A stretch of 5,628 nt of DNA, taken from Cyclobacteriaceae bacterium (GTDB lineage: Bacteria > Bacteroidota > Bacteroidia > Cytophagales > Cyclobacteriaceae). The position numbers and the translations under genes are program-made. The stretch lies in assembly GCA_026994125.1 (NCBI GenBank), contig JALWRJ010000266.1:1-5628 (forward strand). Reading direction: 5' to 3'. The notes under the pieces were generated by a model. That model saw only the letters and a list, made by a program, of their open reading frames with translations. It searched no databases and was not told the DNA's origin. Shown here one piece after another: positions 1 through 5,628 of this stretch (within the stretch, counting starts at the first letter, position 1; each line of letters opens with the position of its first letter).

Positions 1-1798
1 TCGTAGTAGTTTATGGCGTCCGCCCGATTTGCAATTAGCACTAAACTGGCAAAAGAAACAAATGCCTACAAGGCAATGGGCCGATCGCTACAACCAGGCC
101 TTTGAGCGTGCTACCGTATTCCTCGAAACCAGTAAGCTTTCGTACGAAGCCGAACAGCGCAGTATAGAACTAAAACAAAAACGCGACTTAAAACGGGCAA
201 AAGTGATGGCTGTGGTGCTTGGGGCTGCAGCTATCATCGCTATTTTTATGTTTGTATGGGCCATTACACGCCAAATTGAAGCCACCACACAAGAGCAACT
301 TGCTAAAAAAGCCGCTAATGATGCCTTAATAGCTCAAAAAAACGCTGAAAACGAAAAAGATAAAGCTAACGAAGCCTTAGCATTGGCCAACCAAAGAGCC
401 TTAGAAAACAAAGCGTTAAATAAACAATTAACAGCCAGACTTGTTGAACTGCGCAGGGCCTTGGAAGATGTAAAACGAAGCGAGGAAAAAGCACGACTGG
501 CTTCTGAACAAGCCATTTTAGAAAAAAATATTTCGGTAGCTGCGCTAAAACAAGCCGATTCATCAGCACGCGTGGCGGCCAGTAAAACCAGGGAGGCCGA
601 GCGCTACTTAATGCTTACTACGGCACAATCTATGGCTACCAAATCAGTAACTGAGCCCGATAGTGATTTAAAAGGACTGTTGGCCCAACAGGCCTACTTG
701 TTTAATAAAGAGTACCAGGGCAACGAATACGATAAGTATATTTATAATGGACTGTACCAGGCTATGGCTAATTTTGAAGGAGCCAATTATAATGCCTTTA
801 CAGGCCATAGAGGTGCAGTTAGGGGGCTGGCCTTTGGCTTGGATAACCTCTTTTATTCAGTTTCGAGCGATGGCACCATAAAAAAATGGGATTTAGCCCA
901 TGAGCAAGCCGGCTTTGTTTCTCTAGGTAAACCACATGATTATTCTTTAAGAGGAATTGCCCTAAGCGAGGATAAAAAATGGGTAGCCGTTACATCCGAT
1001 TCCTCGGCTATCGAACTATATAATGCTGCCAATTTTAAAGAACCAATGCTTATAAATGTACACAAAGGCCTGGTTCGAATGGTTAAGTTTATTGGCAATG
1101 AAAAGTTAGTTTCTGTAGGTATTGATGGTAAGTTGAGTGTTTATAATATTACCAATAAATCTGTTGAGTCTCAAATTGATATCCAGGATAAAGTAAAGGC
1201 TTTTGATATAAGCATGGATGGCTCCTGGTTGGTGGCAGCTACCGAAACCGGTAAATTGATTCAGGTAAACCTGTCCACCAAAAACAAAAGATTACTATAC
1301 GAACTGCCCTCTGGTCAACCCATTCACGATGTAGAAATTAGCAGCGATGAGTTTTTTATTGCATTTGGGGGCGAAGACACCAATGTGTATTTATGGAGTG
1401 TGCCTAATAATAAAATATTCAGAACTCTGCGTGGGCATACCGGCCGAATTAACTCTCTTGAGTTTTCGCACGATGGCATGCTACTGGCTTCGGCTAGTTT
1501 CGATGGCAGTGTTTTGGTTTGGAATATGTTCGACCTTAACTCTTTCCCCCTTGAAATGAATGATGATTTTGATAATTTTATTTGGGATGTTGCCTTTAGT
1601 CCGTCCGATAACTACCTCATCATTGCCAGTCAAACCCATAAAATAAAAAAATGGCCCATCGATGCCGGTGAAATGGCCGATCAAATTTGTAAGCATTTGC
1701 AACGTAACATGACCATAGATGAGTGGGATAGATTTGTAGGAAATGAAATTAAATTTAGAAATACATGTATCAGTTTATTGATTGAAAACAACCCTTAA
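1..1798 (+). CDS. C-terminal part of a STAND-type NTPase/WD40 transmembrane protein (5' end outside window)
   Basis: The frame is open from the left edge (first full codon 2-4 = residue 1; 598 residues visible), so the TTG at 29 is not the start. It lies inside a linker (LWRPPDLQLALNW, then ADRY and FLETS) that I recognise from novel-STAND NTPase/WD40 proteins, where it follows the NTPase part. Next come a basic cluster (58-67), one membrane helix (68-88), an Ala/Lys/Glu-rich coiled coil (89 to about 205) and a helical region (about 196-259). A WD40 propeller of seven blades follows (about 264-555). GH/W-D landmarks are clearest in blade 1 (G268-H269, W296-D297) and blade 6 (G478-H479, W507-N508); the middle blades are degenerate. 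The tail has C563, RNMT-x2-EW and C589, a pattern typical of these proteins. The basic residues before the helix suggest N-terminus inside and propeller in the periplasm. Some databases label such proteins Hat/HatR carbon uptake, which I do not support. The NTPase itself is not visible. Confidence 0.88.
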   Translation, partial: RSSLWRPPDLQLALNWQKKQMPTRQWADRYNQAFERATVFLETSKLSYEAEQRSIELKQKRDLKRAKVMAVVLGAAAIIAIFMFVWAITRQIEATTQEQLAKKAANDALIAQKNAENEKDKANEALALANQRALENKALNKQLTARLVELRRALEDVKRSEEKARLASEQAILEKNISVAALKQADSSARVAASKTREAERYLMLTTAQSMATKSVTEPDSDLKGLLAQQAYLFNKEYQGNEYDKYIYNGLYQAMANFEGANYNAFTGHRGAVRGLAFGLDNLFYSVSSDGTIKKWDLAHEQAGFVSLGKPHDYSLRGIALSEDKKWVAVTSDSSAIELYNAANFKEPMLINVHKGLVRMVKFIGNEKLVSVGIDGKLSVYNITNKSVESQIDIQDKVKAFDISMDGSWLVAATETGKLIQVNLSTKNKRLLYELPSGQPIHDVEISSDEFFIAFGGEDTNVYLWSVPNNKIFRTLRGHTGRINSLEFSHDGMLLASASFDGSVLVWNMFDLNSFPLEMNDDFDNFIWDVAFSPSDNYLIIASQTHKIKKWPIDAGEMADQICKHLQRNMTIDEWDRFVGNEIKFRNTCISLLIENNP

Positions 1799-1807
1799 TC
1801 AATACCT

Positions 1808-2929
1808 ATGAAAAAAGTTGCGCCCATTTTTTTCTTTATGCTGTCGATCTTTTTATCATCGCAGGCACAGGCTCAATGTAGAGAGAACCTCACCAAAGCA
1901 CGTGATAATTTTGATGCCGGCAATTTTTATGGCATACCCGCACTCCTTAACGAATGTCTGAAAAAAGGAACCCGACAGGATAAAATTGCTGCTTATCGTT
2001 TATTAACTATTACCTATTTATACATCGATGACCCTCGGGCTGCGCAAATCAGCTTTATTCAATTACTCGAACTCGACCCGGAATATAAACCCGATAGCAC
2101 AGAATATGTTGAACTGGTTCATTTAAGTAAAGAGTACATAACTACACCCATTGTTACCTGGCGTTTGCGTGCCGGTATAAACACTAGTTTTGTTACCGTT
2201 TTGCAGCAAAATGGTAGCAATAACCCCACTATCTCTAATGATACCTATGGCTATAAAGCAGGTTTTAATGCGTTGGCATCTATGGATATTGGCATAAATA
2301 AGTATTTTACAGCCTCGCTCGAACCTGAACTAAGCTTCGATAGGTTTACCTCTAAATCTTCCTATTTTAACGATGTTAATGGCCTGCCCGATGCCAAAGA
2401 CCAGGCCAGTTTTACCGAGAAGTCCTTACAAGTTTCCTTGCCGGTATCAGTACGTTTTACCTGGCCGGGCAATACGTATAGCCCATATATTTATAGCGGT
2501 TATAGCCCAAATTTTACCTTTTTTACCCTAAGTGACGCCAGCTATGTGAAAAACGAAAACCAGGCTCAAACATTTACCAATAATAAGAATTTAAACATTA
2601 CAGACTTGCGCAAACAATTTTCAAACTCTGCCGTTTTTGGCATAGGTTTAAAGCGCAGAGTAAACCTTAATTATGTTTTTGTTGATGTACGATTTAAAAT
2701 TGGATTGCAAGATTTGCTTAATACCAAAGCACTTAACAATTTCGATAAAAATAAAGACATAAACACCTATACAACTACTTACTTACAACGCGATAATAAT
2801 TTTCGGCAAAACCAGGTAAATTTAACCATTGGGTATGCTTGGCCTAGTTACTATGCCCGAAGAAAAGGTTCGCTTAATTTTAAATCATTTATGCGAGGCA
2901 TATTTAAACCTAAATCCAGGTATGAATAA
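1808..2929 (+). CDS. Exported protein with N-terminal TPR-like domain and outer-membrane beta barrel
   Basis: This 373-residue protein starts 9 bases after the previous stop. Residues 1-22 form a signal peptide (MKK, hydrophobic core, AQA before Q23). Residues 24-96 contain two helical hairpins that read as TPR-like repeats; the second ends in LLELDPEYKPD, a form common in Bacteroidota TPR proteins. C24 and C50 are the only cysteines and could form a disulfide in this domain. From about 116 to 346 the chain alternates polar and hydrophobic/aromatic residues with Gly- and Asn-rich turns (WRLRAGINTSF, YSPYIYSGYSPNF, FGIGLKRRVNLNYVFVDVRF), as expected of an outer-membrane barrel of the porin/PorT-like type. 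I cannot assign a named family. Instead of ending on an aromatic barrel strand, the protein carries a 23-residue basic tail (about 351-373), whose end overlaps the next gene. A role as outer-membrane anchor or partner of the upstream propeller is inferred from the operon. Confidence 0.85.
   Translation: MKKVAPIFFFMLSIFLSSQAQAQCRENLTKARDNFDAGNFYGIPALLNECLKKGTRQDKIAAYRLLTITYLYIDDPRAAQISFIQLLELDPEYKPDSTEYVELVHLSKEYITTPIVTWRLRAGINTSFVTVLQQNGSNNPTISNDTYGYKAGFNALASMDIGINKYFTASLEPELSFDRFTSKSSYFNDVNGLPDAKDQASFTEKSLQVSLPVSVRFTWPGNTYSPYIYSGYSPNFTFFTLSDASYVKNENQAQTFTNNKNLNITDLRKQFSNSAVFGIGLKRRVNLNYVFVDVRFKIGLQDLLNTKALNNFDKNKDINTYTTTYLQRDNNFRQNQVNLTIGYAWPSYYARRKGSLNFKSFMRGIFKPKSRYE
2922..2929 (+). other. 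Stop/start overlap of barrel and lipoprotein genes
   Basis: The sequence ATGAATAA contains the lipoprotein ATG (2922-2924) and the barrel gene's TAA (2927-2929) in a different frame. No Shine-Dalgarno-like sequence precedes it. The arrangement suggests translational coupling and supports both 2922 as the start and co-transcription of the two genes. Confidence 0.7.
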
Positions 2930-4082
2930 AATTATAAGAGTCATATTTTTATTCGCTTTACTGGGCTGCGATACACCCTCTAATATAGCCCCTATTGAAG
3001 AACATTCTTTTATAAAGTACTATGGTGGTGTGGGTAATCAACAAGGTATTGCCTTAAAACAAACACCCGATGGTGGATTTATTATTGGAGGTAACTCGCA
3101 AAGTGAATTTGGTGGTCCTAGCGATTTTTTACTTGTTAAAGTAGATGCCGAAGGCAACCAGGAGTGGTACCAAACATACGACTCGGGAGGCGATGATAAG
3201 CTGGTAAATATAATTGTTGAACAAGATGCCTACGTTTTTGCTGGCACTTCAACAAACAACGGGCAGTCAACCATATACATTAGTCGTGTTGGCTTGGATG
3301 GCACCGAAATTGCCCAAAGCGATATCGGAAACTATATTACGGAATCTTACGCCTGTACCGGTATCAATCCAACCGCTAGTGGCAATTTTATTGTAACAGG
3401 TAAAAATATTATTCCTTCAGCTAGTAGTAGTAGTGCGGTGGTCATCTTACAGAACAACCTGACGCGTATTGACCACCAGTTCTTCGGAAAAAAAGACGAA
3501 GAAGTGGTTTTAATTGAAGGATTTGAAATTGTAAATCATAGTAGAATTAGCTACCTCATATTTGGTTATTCTGTTAAAGGTACTGAGTTTTTTCAATTAG
3601 ATGCCGATTTAGTAGGGGTAAATACAGCCAATACCATCATTAACACAACTGGGCGAGTGTCGGATGTGGTACAATTTGATGATCATAAATTTTACGTAAT
3701 GAGCAATACCGATAACGATGCCGAATTGGGCTTGGTAAGTGCTCCCAATCCTTCCAGCGATTTTATTCCACCCAATGCCAGCCATCGCATTCGGCTGGCC
3801 AATAGCTTTAATGGTACGTATATGGTCGTTAAGCAAGGAAATTTAGCTGTTTCAGGCATAGTTAAAGAAGCCAGTTCCGAAAAAACTACCTCTACTTTAT
3901 TAGAAGTTACTCCCTTAGGGGAGGCCATCTGGCAACGTTTGCTGGGGCAAGATTTCTCCTACAGTTCCGGACAAGTGGTGGTATTGCAAGATGGTTCCGT
4001 ACTTTATACTGGGGTAGCCGGTTTAAAAGAACAAACCAAGGTGTTTTTAATTAAGGTAAAAAGTAACGGACAAATGGATTAA
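2922..4082 (+). CDS. Lipoprotein with predicted seven-bladed beta-propeller
   Basis: The start is placed at ATG 2922, giving 386 residues. An upstream in-frame ATG at 2829 would add 31 residues without signal character and lengthen the overlap with the previous gene; from 2922 the protein begins with a clean lipoprotein signal (MNKIIRVIFLFALLGC, lipobox LLGC, lipidated C16). The mature part shows about seven repeats of roughly 45-55 residues from residue 34. Each has a hydrophobic strand, a small turn of the DGGF/GG type, a strand such as FLLVKVD or VFLIKVK, and a turn of the x-x-G-N/Q/E type, often followed by W (DAEGNQEW near 75-82, TPLGEAIW near 330-337). This matches the 'DGGFIIGG ... LLVKVDAEGNQEW' propeller repeats common in secreted Bacteroidota proteins. 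No Asp/Glu-rich stretch follows C16 directly, so a lipoprotein surface-export signal is not obvious and a periplasm-facing anchor is possible. Ligand or partner is unknown; the operon suggests it works with the barrel and WD40 proteins. Confidence 0.85.
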   Translation: MNKIIRVIFLFALLGCDTPSNIAPIEEHSFIKYYGGVGNQQGIALKQTPDGGFIIGGNSQSEFGGPSDFLLVKVDAEGNQEWYQTYDSGGDDKLVNIIVEQDAYVFAGTSTNNGQSTIYISRVGLDGTEIAQSDIGNYITESYACTGINPTASGNFIVTGKNIIPSASSSSAVVILQNNLTRIDHQFFGKKDEEVVLIEGFEIVNHSRISYLIFGYSVKGTEFFQLDADLVGVNTANTIINTTGRVSDVVQFDDHKFYVMSNTDNDAELGLVSAPNPSSDFIPPNASHRIRLANSFNGTYMVVKQGNLAVSGIVKEASSEKTTSTLLEVTPLGEAIWQRLLGQDFSYSSGQVVVLQDGSVLYTGVAGLKEQTKVFLIKVKSNGQMD

Positions 4083-4122
4083 TTATGGTTGGTTTATCAA
4101 ATAAAATGGTTACTTTTTACCT
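4054..4122. repeat. Perfect 14-base inverted repeat around the lipoprotein stop codon
   Basis: AGGTAAAAAGTAAC at 4054-4067 is exactly complementary, in inverted order, to GTTACTTTTTACCT at 4109-4122; the 41 bases between (4068-4108) include the stop codon at 4080-4082. A small hairpin, TTTAT-CAA-ATAAA (4093-4105), sits inside the loop. In RNA this could form a long stem that closes the end of the operon transcript. It is not a classical intrinsic terminator: the stem is AT-rich and no run of T follows it (GGCAAATAG). It could instead protect the mRNA 3' end, act as an attenuator, or be an operator, since the right arm overlaps the possible promoter of the next gene. The arms are read directly from sequence; the role is open. 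Confidence 0.6.
4089..4118 (+). promoter_or_regulatory. Possible Bacteroidota-type promoter for the adhesin-like gene
   Basis: TTG at 4089-4091, 19 bases of spacing, then TACTTTTT at 4111-4118. This fits the Bacteroidota consensus TTG-N19-20-TAnnTTTG except for the last base (T instead of G). Transcription would begin near 4125, leaving a leader of about 44 bases before the ATG at 4169. The -7 element lies entirely in the right arm of the inverted repeat. In an AT-rich gap such a match can arise by chance. Confidence 0.35.
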
Positions 4123-4168
4123 GGCAAATAGCATTAAAATCAATATCTAACCCAATAGCCGAGTTGGC

Positions 4169-5628
4169 ATGAATTACATAAAAAAATCACTTTTTACTTT
4201 TTTTGCAGTTTTAGGCTCAATCATATCCTTTGGGCAGGTAAATATTACTGGAGGAACTGGTGGTACAAACATTTGTTTTGGGGCAACAGCAACCCTTTCT
4301 GATATAGTTATTGCTGAAACTAATACAGGGGATATTGGTAATTCGAGTTCTTCTTTTATTTTGCAGACAATTATTTTAAGCCCTAGTTCTGCTAATTTTG
4401 AATTTGTACCTAACACAGGTGTAGCTTATGTTACTGGTGGATCTATTAATACAAGTTTTTCTATAACTAGTACCGATATTACAATTACCCTTTCAGATGT
4501 TCCTGGAGGAGCTGATAATTCTTTGGAGTTTAACAATATTGTTCTTACAGGAATTCAAGTAACATCTACAGGAACTGATCAACTAGGTCAAAATATTTCA
4601 CGTACTGGTGGTTCTTTGGCTGTTGTAGGATTAACTAACGGTACTCAAATAACCAATTTAAGTAGTGTACCATTACCTGTAGCCAATATAGTAAACGATA
4701 AAGGGTCAACCATTTGTGCTTCGGAATTAATCACTTTTACCGGTTCCATTACCAATGGTAAAACTGCTAGTAATTATGAATTTATTTTAGATCCGGCCGG
4801 TGCCAGAACTACCCTGCAATCATCGGTATCTCCAACGTATGCCACATCTTCATTGGCTAACGGAGACCAAGTGGCTGTATTAATTACCGATACTGATGGG
4901 TGTAACGATGAAACGGCTCCACAAACCATAACTGTAAATCCGGGGTTTACGGCTTCGCTTACCAGTTCGGCCACAGCCAATACAAGTTGTGCAGGGGAAT
5001 CGGTTACCTTTACAGCTTCCTATGGAGGAGGGCCAACCCTTCCTGTTGATTACGAGTTTTTCCTTAATGGAGGCTCTGTGCAAGGGCCTAATGGAACAAA
5101 TACATACACCACATCAGGCTTAAGTGATAATGACCAAGTATATGTTATCATTAATGAAACCGGTACGTGTTCAGCCACCTCATCTACCATCACCAATACC
5201 GTAATACCTATCCCTGCTAATAACCTAACTGTTAATGTAGCCAATGGAGGAACGGTGTGTTTTGGCGAAAGTGCGCAAATTACAGTAGTATCTAGTCAAA
5301 CAAATGTTGAGTACGAATTGCAAAATGATGCAACAAGTGCTTCTCTTAGTGCTAAATTTGCAGGTACAGGAGGCGATTTAGTATTAACTAGTTCTGCACT
5401 TTCTTCAAATGTTACTATAAAAGTAAATGCCAGCAGTACCCTTACAAGCAATTGTTCAGTCGATCTGCTTTCTACGCAAGCCATTACCATCCAAAACTCT
5501 TCGGCACCTACGTCCACCAGTCCGGTGCCTATTTGTGTGAACGATGCCATTCCAACCTTAACGGCATCAGGTGGAGGTACCTACACCTGGTACGATGATG
5601 TAACCTTAACCAATCAGGTAGGAACAGG
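4169..5628 (+). CDS. Large secreted Ig-repeat (adhesin-like) protein, 3' end outside window
   Basis: An open frame runs from ATG 4169 to the right edge with no stop: 486 complete codons. An in-frame TAA at 4148-4150 bars any earlier start, and this is the only ATG after it. Residues 1-22 form a signal peptide (MNYIKKSLF, hydrophobic core, SFG before Q23). Residues 24 to about 170 are a Thr/Ser/Gly-rich beta domain with one cysteine (C36). Then come Ig-like modules starting with C-A/F-S/G-E and ending with a second cysteine: C183-C245, C274-C334, C364-C429, and a fourth from C456. The last visible part (PICVNDAIPTLTASGG, TYTWYDD) resembles the Ig-like domains found near sorting domains in type IX-secreted Bacteroidota proteins. 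I therefore expect a type IX secretion or gliding-type C-terminal domain beyond the window, but it is not visible. Likely role: cell-surface or released adhesin, inferred from architecture. The N-terminal third uses different codons from the rest. Confidence 0.85.
   Translation, partial: MNYIKKSLFTFFAVLGSIISFGQVNITGGTGGTNICFGATATLSDIVIAETNTGDIGNSSSSFILQTIILSPSSANFEFVPNTGVAYVTGGSINTSFSITSTDITITLSDVPGGADNSLEFNNIVLTGIQVTSTGTDQLGQNISRTGGSLAVVGLTNGTQITNLSSVPLPVANIVNDKGSTICASELITFTGSITNGKTASNYEFILDPAGARTTLQSSVSPTYATSSLANGDQVAVLITDTDGCNDETAPQTITVNPGFTASLTSSATANTSCAGESVTFTASYGGGPTLPVDYEFFLNGGSVQGPNGTNTYTTSGLSDNDQVYVIINETGTCSATSSTITNTVIPIPANNLTVNVANGGTVCFGESAQITVVSSQTNVEYELQNDATSASLSAKFAGTGGDLVLTSSALSSNVTIKVNASSTLTSNCSVDLLSTQAITIQNSSAPTSTSPVPICVNDAIPTLTASGGGTYTWYDDVTLTNQVGT
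4715..5628 (+). repeat. Tandem cysteine-bounded Ig-like modules (protein-level repeat)
   Basis: Cysteines that open the modules are at residues 183, 274, 364 and 456, giving periods of 91, 90 and 92. Closing cysteines follow 62, 60 and 65 residues later, as expected for one disulfide per module. Modules 1 and 2 align by eye: C-A-x-E, a TFT strand, YEF in the middle, and L-x-N/D-x-DQV-x-V-x-I before the last cysteine. Module 3 keeps C-F-G-E and YEL but is more diverged; module 4 is cut by the window edge. The DNA is not repetitive at nucleotide level, so these are old duplications or imported domains and not recent expansion. Confidence 0.75.

Noticed and set aside
29..31. TTG at 29 as the start codon of the first gene
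   Set aside because: The frame is open to the left edge and the residues before it (RSSLWRPPD) belong to the same conserved linker, so the gene begins outside the window.
334..569. Antisense open frames opposite the coiled-coil region
   Set aside because: They arise because Ala/Lys/Glu-rich codons read open on the opposite strand; no start context or recognisable protein features.
1347..1559. Short + strand frame inside the WD40 region
   Set aside because: Out-of-frame overlap with clear WD40 coding; its translation has no domain character.
1729..1736. TAGATTTG, an exact match to the Bacteroidota -7 element, 72 bases before the barrel gene
   Set aside because: No TTG at the expected distance (nearest is 29 bases upstream), and it lies in conserved codons for DRF in the tail of the first gene; probably chance.
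2829..2921. Upstream ATG at 2829 as the lipoprotein start
   Set aside because: It would put 31 hydrophilic residues in front of a complete lipoprotein signal and overlap the barrel gene by about 100 bases; 2922 explains the signal and lipobox.
1808..2929. Barrel protein as a PorP/SprF gliding or type IX secretion partner
   Set aside because: The TPR-like N-terminal domain and lack of recognisable PorP/SprF opening sequence do not fit; resemblance is limited to being an outer-membrane barrel near a possible type IX substrate.
3421..3434. AGT x4 microsatellite in the lipoprotein gene
   Set aside because: It encodes a short serine run in a loop. It is in frame, so single-unit slippage would not shift the frame; too short to claim phase variation.
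4174..5550. Several antisense open frames of 64-84 codons opposite the adhesin-like gene
   Set aside because: Shadows of Thr/Ser/Val-rich coding sequence; the sense frame is one uninterrupted reading frame with signal peptide and regular modules.

Overview
The window looks like a chromosomal segment from a member of the Bacteroidota, probably Cytophagales- or Flavobacteriales-like. The moderate-to-low GC content, the absence of Shine-Dalgarno-like sequences before the three visible starts, and a possible TTG-N19-TAnnTTT promoter all fit this. So do the gene contents: a STAND-type WD40 protein, a TPR plus outer-membrane barrel protein, a propeller lipoprotein and a large Ig-repeat secreted protein. 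The exact taxon cannot be named from this sequence.

Layout, all on the + strand. (1) Positions 1-1798 hold the C-terminal part of a large protein whose start lies left of the window. It has a linker typical of novel-STAND NTPase/WD40 proteins, one membrane helix, about 105 residues of coiled coil, a seven-bladed WD40 propeller and a short tail with two cysteines. (2) Positions 1808-2929 encode an exported protein with two TPR-like hairpins followed by an outer-membrane-type beta barrel. (3) Positions 2922-4082 encode a lipoprotein that reads as a second propeller of about seven blades; its start overlaps the previous gene by 8 bases. (4) An 86-base gap carries one arm of a perfect 14-base inverted repeat and a possible promoter. 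(5) From 4169 to the right edge runs an incomplete gene for a large secreted, probably surface-exposed protein: a signal peptide, a beta-rich N-terminal domain, three cysteine-bounded Ig-like modules of about 91 residues and the start of a fourth. It would be easy to miss because it has no stop codon inside the window.

Genes 1-3 are packed as an operon (9-base gap, then 8-base overlap). Their predicted locations run from the inner membrane to the outer membrane: an inner-membrane protein with a propeller predicted to face the periplasm, an outer-membrane barrel with a periplasmic helical domain, and a membrane-anchored propeller. The adhesin-like gene follows under its own possible promoter. 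The working hypothesis is a trans-envelope complex that couples a cytoplasmic STAND ATPase (outside the window) to the outer membrane, perhaps linked to the surface protein. This is inference from topology and gene order; no function has been shown here.
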